From Ganoderma boninense (Eukaryota > Basidiomycota > Agaricomycetes > Polyporales > Polyporaceae), in the NCBI GenBank assembly GCA_002900995.3, contig CM035308.1, forward strand, positions 868,001-932,000: a DNA stretch of 64,000 nt, read 5' to 3'. The stretch's first letter is position 1. The number at the start of each line of letters is the position of its first letter. A program made the translations under genes and the position numbers. The notes beneath the pieces are model-generated. The model did no database searches. It saw only the letters and a list, made by a program, of their open reading frames with translations, and was not told where the DNA came from. Shown piece by piece: positions 1-11,182 of this stretch.

Positions 1-2
1 AG

Positions 3-215
3 AGCGGCCCCGTACCAAAGGCGACTTTTGACGTCTTGCTGCGTGGGTTCGGTGCCGACCTACTAGACATAGGTAGATGGAACGAAGGCCTCGTTGTTCG
101 AGAATCCTTCCCTTCTCCAGAGCTGCAGCCCTCTAGACTGTGCCTGGAGATCTGGCCTTTCATTTTTGCTGCCGAGATGGTGTGCGTCATATCCTTCAAG
201 GGATGGCTGTCATGA
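3..215 (+). CDS. possible 3' end of a gene cut by the window edge
   Basis: An open frame enters from the left edge and runs about 70 codons to a TGA at 213-215. The composition is protein-like, mixed charged and hydrophobic, with segments such as DVLLRGFGADLL and WPFIFAAEMV. I do not recognise the family. It has no start in the window, so it would have to be the terminal exon of a gene to the left. It could equally be chance, because 70 open codons in GC-rich DNA is not rare. There is no support beyond openness and composition. Confidence 0.25.
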   Translation, partial: SGPVPKATFDVLLRGFGADLLDIGRWNEGLVVRESFPSPELQPSRLCLEIWPFIFAAEMVCVISFKGWLS

Positions 216-798
216 TGTCCTACGTTGCCTTGCCATGTAAGGACGTCAGTATTATCAAGTCTTTCCGACGATGATGATCTACCACACCGCGCCGGGCGCC
301 GGGCGATTGGCTGGCCCAAGTGAGAAACGGTACCCTTAACTGACAACGGCAATCTACTAATTTGACCTCAACAAATCTACACCCCAAATCATCGTAAGTC
401 TACATGCGACGTGAGTTATGTTCCGGTCAAACTGCCGTCTTTTGAAGTCGAGAGAAGTCAGAGCAAGTTACATGGCGCGCTAGCGCTTCACAGATGGACT
501 GACAACCGCATACCTTCGCGTTCCATGAGGCTCCGACCATCTTGAAGTGACTGGCTTTTATTCAATACTGGGATCTATGCTCATGAGAGCTCTGGTACCG
601 TACTTAATCCTGTAATACGATCGTCGCTGCTACCTTTGTCTCAAACTCAGGATGTCGGCCTGCGCACTAGTACTCCACTCCTGGTTCTATTGGTTTCCAT
701 GAAGGGTTTGGACGCCGCCTTGATCTTCCCCGCCTTCTTCCTTCCCATTCTCTCTCCTCTGCTTTTGGCTGCCTGCGACCTACACCCAACACTCCGAG
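216..798. other. intergenic, upstream of the DUF3605 gene
   Basis: No ORF with plausible splicing or a family signature was seen on either strand. The last 100 bases before the ATG at 799 are pyrimidine-rich (cttcctt, tctctcc blocks), as expected for the promoter and 5' leader of the next gene. Confidence 0.5.
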
Positions 799-1938
799 AT
801 GGCGATCGATACCAAGCCCACTGAGCTGTCGCCAGAGACTGTTCCTCTAGGCACAGGGCTGCCGACACGGGAGGAACTGCTGGTTCATTACCCCGCAAAC
901 TTCACCTGGCACCAGATGAAGGTCTTCGTCAACTCGGGGTATGTGGACAGCCCCCCGGACATGACGGGATAGCAAGAACTTAGCACAATTGATTCCTTCT
1001 CAGAGATTTGGGGCTGCTGAAGAGGAGTAAGAAGCTGCAGCGTCGATACGATGAGTGGGCGGTAGGGATCAAGCAGGAGTTCGGGTCCATCGGTGTGTAT
1101 CTCTGCCTCCAAGACCACCACAAAACACACTGAAACGCAACTGCCCTCATTCCAGTCAACTACCTGCTCACGTACAGGCTGCAATGGGGCCAGCCCGACA
1201 CGATCTCCCTCCTCCGATCGTCCCTTGACCCTCCCCTCCCCAAGTGCGAGAGCCAGACCCGCACCATGCGCGAAGTCCCGCTCATGCCCCTTGACGCGCC
1301 CCCGTTCTTTCACGCGGACATGCCGAAGGAGCTCTACTACATCGCCATGAACGACTGGCCGTACTCAGGTGGGTCCCGACTCCCGAGCAGGTGCGTCTCC
1401 GAACTCGTTCTGCCGCTCACCTTGTCTCTCTCCTGCGCCGCAGTGCCCCCCGAGATCGAGCACGCTCTCGTTTGGTCGCGCGTGCCGTTCATCCCGCCCG
1501 ACCTCCCCTCGCCGCTCGAGTCCAAGCTCTCCGCGCGCCTGCTCCAGGACGGCCTGTGGGGATTCACGGGCATGGACTCCCCGCCGCCTTCTCCGAGCCT
1601 CTTGCCCGAAACTCTCCCGGCGCTCGCGGAGTGGGGCGTTACGATGGACAAGCTCATCACGTCTCCGCGCGGCACGGATGACGAGGAACGCCAGGTGAGG
1701 GCGTACGGCACGGAGATCGAGACCTTCATCACGCGCCGGTGGGTCGAGCGCGAGTGGGAGACGGCCTGGTTCTTGAATCCCCCTGTGAGTATATGCATGC
1801 ATCTTTCCTTGCGCTGACAAAGGGTGCTAACATTGCAAGCAGAGGCTGCAGAGCGTGCCGGGTCTCGCGCACGTACATATATTCGCGCGTCGCAAGTCGC
1901 CTGAGGAGATCGCTCGAGCCGCTCCTGCCGATGCCTGA
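799..1938 (+). CDS. DUF3605 family protein (N-acetylglucosamine-induced protein 1-like)
   Basis: Five exons (799-938, 1004-1092, 1156-1368, 1444-1784, 1843-1938) join in phase to a 292-residue protein starting MAIDTKPTEL. The fungal DUF3605 signature is seen in the middle: NDWPYS followed directly by VPPEIEHALVWSRVPF, interrupted by an intron exactly between the two blocks. The family is annotated as N-acetylglucosamine-induced protein 1 in yeasts, but its biochemical role is not established. There is no signal peptide or membrane segment, so it is probably soluble. The fourth intron has a clear gctaac branch site upstream of its acceptor. The gene converges on the RanGAP gene with under 300 bases between the stops. 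The ATG is the first in frame and no upstream in-frame alternative fits better. Confidence 0.82.
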
Positions 1939-2231
1939 TTCATTCCGACCCCATTATACCTTCCACTCTCGGACTCTTTTTAGGCATCTGACATGGACGC
2001 TGAAGCGGTAGAAGTAGAAGATATACCCTAGATGAGAACACCCTAGATAGCAAAAATGAATTGGTGTACAGGTCGTCACGTATGCGTCGAGAATACAAAC
2101 TCCCATTGTGGTCCAAAAACTAAACGTGTGTGGGATGGTGCAGGACGGATGCAAGATGGTAGGATACAAAGCTCCAAACTCCCTCAATGCCAGGCTTCTA
2201 CAAAAAAACACCGAATCGCACGACGCCTATG

Positions 2232-3608
2232 TCACCGAATGGTAACCTTCTCGAGCATCGCCGCTAGTGCGTCCGTCGCGCTGTCGGTCGCGGCCTTGGC
2301 CTTCTCAGCGACGACCCCCACTACCGAGGGAGCAGCTGCGGGAGCCGCAGCCGGCTTTTCTTCTTCCTTCTCCTCCACCTCTTTCTCTTCTTCTTCCTCC
2401 TCTTCCTCCTCCTCCTCGTCATTCATAATGAGCTTCCCACCCTGACCCTTGAGAGCGGTCAGGAGCGCTGCGACGCTCTCATCGTCTTCGTCAACCTCGT
2501 TCCACTGCGCCTCGACGCGCTTGAGCGCCGGAAGTTTCGCCACCACGCCCGCGAGCAGCGCGAACTCGGCCGCCTCGAGGTTATCGTTCTGGAGCTGCAG
2601 AGTCTCCAGCATCGTGTGCAGCCCCTTCGCGAGCGCCTCGACCACGGGCGACACCTCGCCCTCCTCCCCGATGACGCAGTCCGACAGGTTCAGCACCTTC
2701 AGCGCGGGCCACGCGCCCCCTGAGAGCTCGCGCGCGAACGCCGCGCCACCCTCCGCGCCGAACGTGTTGTCCTGGAGGTCGAGGTGGCGCAGGGCAGGGT
2801 TGGCCGCGAGTCCCTTCGCGAGCGCGGCGATGCCCGCCATGCGGATGCCGTTCTGGGGCATGCGTACCTCCTCGAGGGTGCCGTGCGCGGCGAGCGCGGC
2901 GGCCCACGCCTCGGCGGAGCCGTCCTCGAGGCGGTTGCGGCCGCAGATGACCGTGCGGAGCTGGGACTTGGCGGCGGGGTTGGGGTCCTGGTCCTTGGGG
3001 AGGGAGTCGGCGAGGCGGGCGAGGGCGTCGGCGATGACGGCGCCGCCGGCGGGGCCGAGGCCGTTGTTGTTGAGCTTGAGGACGCGGAGGGGGCGGGCGG
3101 AGGAGAGGAAGGGACGAGGGGGTCGACGGAGCGCCCGCCGAAGGCGTTGTCCGAGAGGTCGATCTCGACGAGCGTGGGCTTGCCGATGAGCGCGTCGCAG
3201 ATCGCGGAGAGCGCGGGCGGGATCTCGGTGATGAGGCGGCCGGTGAAGATGTCGGCGAAGTTGGCAATCTGCGGGGTTCGAGGCGGATGAGGGTATGGGT
3301 GTGGGTGTGGGTATAGGTATATGCGCGGACGGTGGTTTGAAGAGAGGGTGGCGGTGGTGGTGTCAATTTGGATGGGGGTAGTAAAAAGTCAGAGAATGGA
3401 AAGGATGAGATCGGGGTGGATTGCGTACCCTGAGCTTCTCTGTCTTCGCGAGGAACTCTGCGAGAGCCTGGGCAGCCTCGACACCAATGGTGTTACCCCC
3501 GAGATGGATCTCCTCGATGATAGTTGGGTCGGACTTGGCGAGGTGGGGCTCGATGTCTGCCCGGGTGTCGAGTTTCAACCCCTGTCCAAGAAGAGAGAGC
3601 ACAGACAT
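2232..3608 (-). CDS. RNA1: Ran GTPase-activating protein (RanGAP/Rna1), with an apparent one-base frameshift
   Basis: Leucine-rich-repeat GTPase activator for Ran, which keeps cytoplasmic Ran in the GDP form and so drives nuclear import and export. Exon 1 is 3608-3429 (60 codons, MSVLSLLGQG); exon 2 is 3268-2232. Hallmarks of Rna1 are visible: DIFTGR carrying the conserved Arg, LSDNAFGG, NNNGLGP with the Asn needed for catalysis, GRNRLEDGS, and a Glu-rich C-terminal tail (about 20 acidic residues, 2360-2425). The two halves of exon 2 lie in different frames. The upstream frame ends at about 3111 after the codons for DPLVP, and the conserved continuation FLSSARPLRVLKL begins at 3110 in the frame one base over, so one base is missing. 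About 405 residues would result if read through, close to the family size. This is either an assembly error in a C/T-rich run or a real lesion. It is divergent from the PPCDC gene with 231 bases between the start codons. Confidence 0.85.
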
Positions 3609-3839
3609 GGTATAGGAGGGGTCGTAAATGGTCGTGTGGCGTAGAGGGGCGGTCGTAGATAGAGGACAAAAACAGTTTGTGGCCGGGACGAGTGCGATAG
3701 TCCGATCCAAATCTGAAATCAGTCCGGCACGTGTAGAATATTGGCACTGCCACTGCACCCCATATGAGCCCCTAACCTCGAACACGCCTCTCATCTCTTC
3801 TTGTGGCTAGGGACACCTTGGACATATACTGCGACGAGC

Positions 3840-4693
3840 ATGGCGAGGAGATTCATTGCAGAAGACGAGCGGACAACAGGATTCACCCACGTGGTGCTCA
3901 TAACCACCGGCAGCGTCGCCTCGATCAAGGCGCCTCTCATTGTGGCCGAGTTGCTCACGGTGCGTCAGTGCAGTGCACGGTGGTTACGCACTCATGCGCA
4001 CTCACTTTCCGTGTAGTTTGAGAATGTCAAGGTCGAGGTCGTGGCCACGGAAGCATCCTTGTCTCTCTACAGCCAGGAAGAAATCGAGGATGCTGGCGTC
4101 AGAGTCTGGCGAGACAGAGATGAATGGGGACCATATGTAGGAGGGCACATCACCTCTTCACCTATACACATTCTTGATTTAATATAGGGCGACTACAAAA
4201 TCGGGGACCCGATTCTCCATATCGAGTTGCGGCGGTGGGCGGACATAGTCCTCATCGCCCCGTGCTCCGCGAATTCCCTATCCAAGATAGCCAACGGGCT
4301 GTGCGACAACCTTGCGGTGAGCACCGACGGAGAACAAAGATGCCTTCTCTCTAACGCCGGAGGACACCGCAGACATCTCTGTTGCGGGCTCTCGCGCCAA
4401 CGACACCGACATATGTCTTTCCCGCTATGAACACGCTGATGTACGAGCACCCGCTCACCGAACAGCATCTGCGCACCGTGCGTGAGGTGATTGGGTACAA
4501 CGTCGTCGGCCCCATTGGCAAGAAGCTAGCCTGCGGTGACATCGGTGGGTGTAGCGGTGCAACTTCTCCTCAACCTTGCGCCATCCACTGACCGGCATCT
4601 CGACGTCAAGGGATGGGAGCTATGACTGAATGGAGAGACATTGTCCAAATCGTCGTCGACCGGTTCAGCCTTACCAAACGGGCGGCGGCGTGA
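3840..4693 (+). CDS. phosphopantothenoylcysteine decarboxylase (HFCD flavoprotein)
   Basis: Decarboxylates 4'-phosphopantothenoylcysteine to 4'-phosphopantetheine in coenzyme A synthesis, using FMN. Five exons (3840-3959, 4017-4136, 4188-4316, 4373-4544, 4611-4693) close in phase to 207 residues, the normal size for a single-domain PPCDC. Diagnostic blocks appear in order: LITTGSVASIKAP (FMN phosphate site), ILHIELRRWAD with the catalytic His, IAPCSANSLSKIANGLCDNL, PAMNTLMYEHP with the substrate-clamp Asn, and ACGDIGMGAM with the flexible-lid Cys. All catalytic residues known for the AtHAL3/PPCDC family are therefore present. An in-frame upstream start at 3801 would add 13 residues; 3840 is preferred because the extra segment looks non-conserved. 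Whether it is a pure PPCDC or a Hal3/Cab3-like trimer subunit cannot be told here, although no long acidic tail is present. Confidence 0.9.
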
Positions 4694-4941
4694 TCATGGA
4701 TCATCATGCGGACGTCGCCTTCTCTTCTCCCGGGAAGCCTGGCTTCTGCTATTGCTGTACAACGCCTTCCTTGTAACCTATCGATACCGCGACTCTACTG
4801 AACTCTGAGCATGCAATTAATCCCCCCTGCTTCTCCCAGGCACCCCTCCTCCGTCGCAGGACAGCCAATTCCCCCAACGGGTCGAGCGACAGTGGTGCTA
4901 TCGTCCGCATCTCTATCCCGCTGTCTTCCGTGCCCGGATCG

Positions 4942-7111
4942 TCACGCCTTCACGAAGATCCACCGTCCCTCCATTCCCTCACCCTCCTTCCGCCGCGCCT
5001 CGCCTTTACCACACCGCTCCTCCAGCCACGCTTCCACCGGCCCATGCCTCACGCCAACCCCATTCAAGTTACTGTTAATGTTACTGTCAGCATCAGGCCC
5101 TTCCGTGCTCGGAGCGAGCGCAGTAGCACGCAGCACAAGCGACCGCGCCAGCCAATCCCCAGTAGTGCCCGGCACGCCTCGGCGATGGCCATTGTGCGCA
5201 CTGGCACTAGCACTGGTACTGCCACTCGGCGTCGCGCCGAGCGATACCTCGCGATACGCCGTCCGGAGCACCCTCCACGTCGTGCCCCGCGCCTTCTCGA
5301 GCAGCGTCTCGACTAGCACCGCGATGGCCTCTAACGCAAGGTCGCGGGCATGGCTATCTCCCGCACCATCATCGTCCCACCTCTGCGTCGTCCGACTCCG
5401 TCCGCTGGCGTCGGCCGGCACGATAGGCTCAGGCTTCGCCACCGGATGCGCGTCACCCTCCTGAGGGCGGGGTTGCGCACGGGGACGCACGAACGCCGCG
5501 AAGACAACACGGCGGGTGAGGGCCTCGAGGCGCGCGTAGTTCCGTGCGCCGAGGCACCGCGCGAGCTCGCGAAGCCACTCGCGCGCCGAACCAAAGTCAG
5601 AGCCGGAAAACGGGGACGGACGAATGTACGGCGGTGGACGCGATACACGCGTGGCCCCATCGTCCCATTCTGATTCGAAGTCTGAATGCCGGCCCGCGTC
5701 CGATGGCGGCGATGGTGCGGCGGGCGGTTCGCGTGCAGCCGCCGAGGGCGAATGCGAGTTTCCGTCGCCCGGGGCTCCTGTCCCTTTCGTGGCCGTGGCC
5801 GTGGTCGTGGTCTCGGCCTCGGTCTCAGCACGGGAGGGGTGCGGCGCGGGCTCAGGTGGGGATGTCTGTTTAGGTTTGGGTGTGGGGGGGTTCTTCGACT
5901 TCGATGGGGAGACGGACGCGCGTGATTCCGATGCGACGGCCTCGGGCTGGGGGAAGGAAGCAGGCTCTTGTGAGATTAGTGCTGAGGCGGGCGCGCCGAG
6001 GACGGCCTGGAGTGCTGGGTGCAGTTGGCGGAGTTGGGTGTAGAACGCGGTTTGCGAGGGGTATGCCGTGGCGAGGTTGTGCAGGAGCAGGATGATGGTC
6101 GAGGCGAGTGCTGAGCCTGCGAGCGGCGACTCCCCCACTGGCAGGGACTCCGGTGCTGCTGCTGCGACGCGCAGAGGGGGTCGAGATCGGGGAGGTGCTG
6201 CTGGCGCGGGTGTTGGCGTTGGTCGTGTGGTGGTGGATGCTGTTGAGACATTTGGCGTGTTCAAAGTCGATGGCGATGCAGTCGTCCGCGATGCGATGGT
6301 GATGTAAAGATCGGGGAAGAGATGCGAGAGCGCGGACGTCGTTTGCACCGGAGACTTGAATAGCACGGAAAGATAGAGTGACGTCTCGTAGACTGTGATC
6401 AGTCCAGTCAGTTGATGAATCAAAGAAGAAGCCAGAGATAGAACACACCTTCCAACGCAAATGCATCTCGGCGGTTGGTGGACAGCAATCCCTCCCGAAG
6501 CTTGCCTGTGTGTATAGCAGCCAGTCCATTGGCCGTCCGTCCGATGTCGGACAAGAAACTTACGGAACAAAATCAACAAGTTCTCTTCATTTTCCTTCCG
6601 GTTCCGCGCGGCGGCGACGGTCTTATCACGGCCGTCATCCAAGTAAAGAGGGTACTTTTTCCAGTATTCATCTACCTGCAGAACGAGGGTTTATCAATAT
6701 CAGCCGCGCGCCACCCACAGACCCATCGTGTCCGGACGGAACTCATCCAGGCTCAAGAGCATACATACCTTTTTCTGGATGAATGCGCGATATTCTTGCT
6801 GGATCTTGGGGTCGCGCAATCTGCACAGCTAAAATAGGTTATATCGAAGTTATTCTCGGCGAACAAAAGACACGGGGATAGGGAGGTAGGCGCAGCCGTC
6901 CTCTACCACTCGTCGTGGAGAGAAAGAGGAGATGCTGCAGTCTATCTCCGTATAATCTGAGATGCCGTATAAACATGAGCACTCACGCGTCTCCGTCTTT
7001 CTCCAAACCGCTGCTCCGACTGACGGAGGCGATCAGCTCCATATGCCGCTTGCCAGGCTGGAACACCCTGTGTTGTGGCGGCTTTCGTGGGGGTCCTCTC
7101 TGTGAACGCAT
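4942..7111 (-). CDS. probable SAC3/GANP family protein
   Basis: Five exons (7111-6987, 6820-6769, 6675-6564, 6505-6449, 6392-4942) join in phase to 598 residues starting MRSQRGPPRK. An N-terminal helical part (about residues 45-130, including ENEENLLILF and ETSLYLSVLF) is followed by a long Pro/Ser/Thr-rich disordered stretch. A C-terminal region then contains WLRELARCLGARNYARLE, AYREVSLG and VEAWLEERCGKGEARRKE. The LG.RNY pattern with the following paired helices resembles the winged-helix end of SAC3/GANP domains, which act in mRNA export and transcription coupling. I base the family on this resemblance only. Another PCI-related protein is possible. It converges on PPCDC with 248 bases between the stops. 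Confidence 0.5.
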
Positions 7112-10100
7112 GGTGCTGTGTCGCTTAGCTTCCTGTGGTGGTTAGCGTGAACGACGTCGACTCGGAGCTAGTCGAGGTGCAAGTTAAGTTAAGTTAGTCG
7201 CCTGGGCCTCCCGGCGGCTCGGCTGGCGTCTGCCGGAAAGGATCGCCGATCGCCGATATGGGCGCCTGTCCAACTCTGATGCGCGATGCCGAGACGTCGG
7301 CCGCTTCACCTGGACCTTGCGACCGCGCGCGACATACATACACGTTGGAACAACTCTCTCATGCCATGATCCATCCATCGGACGTCCCACTGACTCTAGA
7401 CGCATATTCCCGCAGACCTGCGCTGCGGCCTAAGTAACTCTTATCTGGGACGACAAGGAAGCTTGAGCGGCGCACAGATCCGCGGTTTGACTTTCAAGCT
7501 GGGGCGTACATACGCCTCCCAGGTGCGTCCCTTACTTGGCTGGGGTTTTTCATTTTCCATCGTTAGGCTCCCGCCACAGGGACGCGACGTCCGCGAAAAT
7601 CCTCGGGGGCGCAGGAACTGTTCGTCGTCCCGAGCCCAGTGATGCTCCACCTCCTTGACAATGGCAAGTAAGTACAGGCAGGTACTTACAGGCAGGCCCG
7701 GCTCTTGCCTGGCTCTGATCATGGCCACTGCGCACGTTGTTGCGACCGTGATCAGCTGCAAGTGTTCCGAGTCGGGCGTTTCAACTTTCCACCCTCAAAC
7801 GAAACTCCACGCGACCCGGCGTCGGCCACTCGCCAGCAATTAAGTACATACCAAACGACGCCCCGTCCCCAGGAAATGCATTGCCATTCAGTAGCCCGAT
7901 TCCCCCTCGTCTCCACGCTCGGATCCCGGCACTCCCTCTTACGTGACGCCGGAACAGGCGGGCGATTTACCCGTCAGGGTGGGGGCCAGCTGCCTGGAGA
8001 CCTGACCTGCGCGGTACCGCGGTGCCTTGTCGGGTAGATGCGTCGCGCAACCTGCCTGCATTTTTATCCGCGTCTGCCGAGCTCTCTCCGCAGGCCCTGT
8101 CCGTTTCAACGGGTGAAGGCGGTGACCTGTGAGGTCAACGTTCAGCTTTTCAATGGTCAAACCCTAGTCCACTCCATGCGATGCATCATCACTTATGAGC
8201 CTCACGGGGGGCGGGGGTGTCAGGGTGGGGTGTGCAGGCGCGCCCGAAGGGTCCGGTCTTCGGCATCGTATCAGACATGGGCACATGGGCGGGTTTCGGC
8301 GCGCATGACGGGTTCGTCCTTCTCCAGTCATTCGAGCTTCTGACCTCTCAAGCTCATGTCGAATGGTCTTTCATTCACCCTTCCACATCGCAGCACTTGA
8401 CTGATTGTCGGCTGCCCCCACTGTGGCCCATCGGGCAGTGAGCCGGTGACGCGGAAGTTACAGTGCCGAGTTCTGCATGCAAGTCGCCTAATACATGGAC
8501 TCGAGTCTCGGTGCGTCACCCCCTTCACCCCCTCGCTTGCGACGATGCATGCGTTTGCGTGTATGTGGCCCACGGCACGCCCCCGCCGTTCGTCACGACT
8601 TACGAGCGGCTTCGCAGGCGGGAGCAGCGCTCCCCCCCTCCCCAGGCGAGCGGGCTCGAGCGTGAGTGCGCCCCCGTCGCTTTAGCTCAGGCCGTCCTGC
8701 GCGGCGTTTCTTGCCTGCCACATGCGAACGCACGTTAGCACGCCCGTGCACCGTCCGAACGGCGGACGGCCGTAACCTACACATTCACGGACGGCGTCAC
8801 TTGCATGGGTTCGCACCGCTACGTCATCTGCACCCTTCTCTAACCGTATTTTTGGCTCCCGAGGCCGAGCCGCCGCGCGCCGCTGAGATTTCCCACTTCA
8901 AGTTCCCAATGCATTCGCATTCGGGCCCATCGATGCCGTACGCGCTGGGGGTCTGGGGGCAGTCGAGGCTCGCGCACGGCTCAATTGACTGCTGATGGCA
9001 CGAGTCTGAGATGGCTGGCAGCGGGGCCATATGCATACAGTCCCGATGCAGTCCTCGTTGTGGGGCGTGCCCCACCTGGCTCTCTTGATCGCCGGCGATC
9101 ACGAATTCAAACAGCATTCAGAACATGAACATGCACCCCGCGAGTGGGCACATGCGTTTGTCGTGCATGCGTACACCTTGACACAGGCATGACATATCGT
9201 CAGACGACGTACTGCAGGACAACGACAATATAATACCAGCTGCAGACAATGATTCACCTCAAACGTGTCCGCCGCTTCGCTCCGTTGGCAGTGCGACGGC
9301 ACTCACAACGGCCACGGATATTGGATTTGTTTTCCGAAGCGTCGAAAAGGAGTCGGACCCTCAGCACTACGCACCCATCCTATGTTTGGGCGGGGTTCGG
9401 TGATCGTCGTACTGCGGACGCAAATTTGGGGTGCGAGAGAGATCAGATCCTCCCAAAATACAGAGTTCTCAGTCCAGAGCGTATAGCTCTGCTCAGGGCA
9501 CACCCATTCAGTGCAATGCGTGCCTTGCGGGGTGCTATAGGCTGGCGTTGAAAAAACGGCACTGGTCCGAGGGGCTGCAGCCACGGGCCACGGCCCCAGT
9601 GCCCACGGGGCAGCCTGCAAGGGGGGGCGACAGCGAATTCGAAGGGGTTCGAAGTCGGGGAACTTGAACGTCCGGATCCCGTGCACGCAGCCGAACGCAA
9701 GAGGCTTTGGTCAGCCGGGCGCGGGGGCTGTATGCGTAGCCCTGCAGACGCAATCGTCATGGCGCAGAACACATGCGCACGATGCTCGGCGCGCTTCCCG
9801 TCCCAGGCTATCAATATCAACAGGCACGATGATAGGATGCGGCCCAGTGTAGCGTAGCCTGCTGGGAACGACGCGACCCGGCGACGGTCGTGCTCGCTGC
9901 GCGCACTGCGTCCGTCCGAGTCCCACCCGAGGCGCGACAGTGACAATGGAGGCACGGTGCAGGTGAAAAGGCTAAATGCATTTGAAGGGAGACCGAGCCA
10001 TGGTGGATCGGCGACTTGGCCACAGGGCAGGCTGAGGGGGAGGCGGCGACGGCGTTGTGTGCTGGATATTGAGTGCTGTAATTTCCGTGGACGGGGAAGG

Positions 10101-10789
10101 GCGAGTGGGACGCCACAGGCGTCAGTGGCTCGGCAGGAGGGACCCAGTGGAAGCATCGATCAGGCACAGGGACGACCTCAGAGGGTCCCCCACGGCTAGC
10201 CACGGCGGTACGGAACGTCGGCCGGGAGCTCTGGGGCTGCTCCGCTGAAGAGAGACAGCGTCCAGCCATTACTCGTCTGCCGCCGCGGCGGTTGTGGCGG
10301 CCCAGCTGGTTGGTTGTTAGCTGATGCTTCGAGTACTAAGTAGAACTGGCACGAGTGGAGGCCGTTTGATATTGCTGGTATTCCGGTCGGGCGCCTCGAT
10401 AAAGTTGGAACTGTCAAGATTTTCCCGCGCGGGCGAGTCCGAGTCCGAGGCTCCGGGCTCGTCTGCGAGAGTCCATGTCCATTCCGGAGTTCCCAGCTGG
10501 GCCCCGCCCCGCGGCCGGGCGCGGAGCAATGTTCTGTGCAGCGTCGATGGGTGCGGACGGGGTTCCCAGGCGCGCGGGGTTTGAATTCCGCCTCGATTGG
10601 GCTCGTCCGGCGGCGCCCTGGACGGTGACAGGATGCGCAGACGATCGGAATGGCCGCGTTGGGCTTCGGGACGAGGGGGGCAGCCATCTGCGAGTGGCAT
10701 CTGGCGCATGCATCTCGAAAATGGGATCGGATTCTGCGAGTGAGAATCCAATTCACTCGCCGCTCCCAGGCCCACGCCCGCCGCCTCCC
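7112..10789. other. long gene-poor interval
   Basis: About 3.7 kb with no convincing gene. Several open frames of 60-240 codons exist on both strands, but they overlap one another, are rich in Arg/Ser/Pro/Cys as expected of chance ORFs in GC-rich DNA, and lack family motifs or consistent splice pairs. A short imperfect direct repeat (tacaggcagg twice, 7673-7700) is present. I see no transposon ends or tRNA. Confidence 0.4.
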
Positions 10790-10923
10790 ACCCGTACTTA
10801 AGCCCTCCCTCCCCTCTTCGTCCGTCCCTTGTCTCGCCCTCGCCCACTCGCCGTTCCTTTGCCTCGCTCGTCCCACTCTACCCTCGCGCTCCCTTCTCGT
10901 TCCACACCGCAAAGTCTGAAAAC
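10790..10923 (+). promoter_or_regulatory. CT-rich core promoter and 5' leader of the 43-residue peptide gene
   Basis: A pyrimidine tract of about 115 bases (ccctccctcccctcttcgtc and onward) runs almost to the ATG at 10924. Long CT blocks just upstream of start codons are a known feature of highly expressed fungal genes, where transcription starts at the end of the tract. No TATA box is visible. High expression is inference. Confidence 0.4.
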
Positions 10924-11182
10924 ATGCAGGCCTCCCTCCGCTACATCCTCGCCGTCGTCGCCGTCGTCGCGACCGCCTTCACAGTCGCACAAGCGTCCCC
11001 AGTCCCCGTGAGTCCATTCATCTAAGCGAAATTGTCCTGTCTCCAGGCATCAGCTTCCGGCCCCTTCTCGCGCTTTCAAGAGCAATTCACTCACCTGTAC
11101 GAATTGCGTTCGTCTTTGCATTGCCATTTTCTAGCAACCCGTTGAGCGTCGGGAGGCTTGGGTAACGGTTGCCGACTGGTAA
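10924..11182 (+). CDS. very small secreted peptide precursor (43 aa)
   Basis: Exon 1 (10924-11007) encodes 28 residues beginning MQASLRYILAVVAVVATAF, a textbook signal peptide with likely cleavage after AQA. A gtgagt donor follows, and an acceptor ctag at 11131-11134 opens exon 2 (11135-11182), which adds QPVERREAWVTVADW and a stop. The mature piece would be under 25 residues. The ERREA junction resembles a kexin dibasic site followed by Glu-Ala, as in yeast alpha-factor precursors, but there is only one copy and no other likeness. The second exon could be longer if an alternative donor (gtaacg at 11162) is used. No cysteines. Family unknown. Isolated by several kb of gene-poor DNA on each side. 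Confidence 0.5.

Noticed and set aside
1337..1820. Minus-strand ORFs of about 150 codons opposite the DUF3605 gene
   Set aside because: They are antisense shadows of exons with a clear family match on the plus strand.
9443..10912. Two long minus-strand ORFs (237 and 238 codons) upstream of the 43-residue peptide gene
   Set aside because: Arg/Ser/Pro/Cys-rich composition, no domain, overlapping ORFs on the other strand, no splice structure, and one covers the CT-rich promoter; typical chance ORFs in GC-rich DNA.
10924..11182. Reading the 43-residue peptide as an alpha-factor-type mating pheromone
   Set aside because: Only a single RREA junction, no repeats, and basidiomycete pheromones are CAAX lipopeptides; no receptor gene is nearby.
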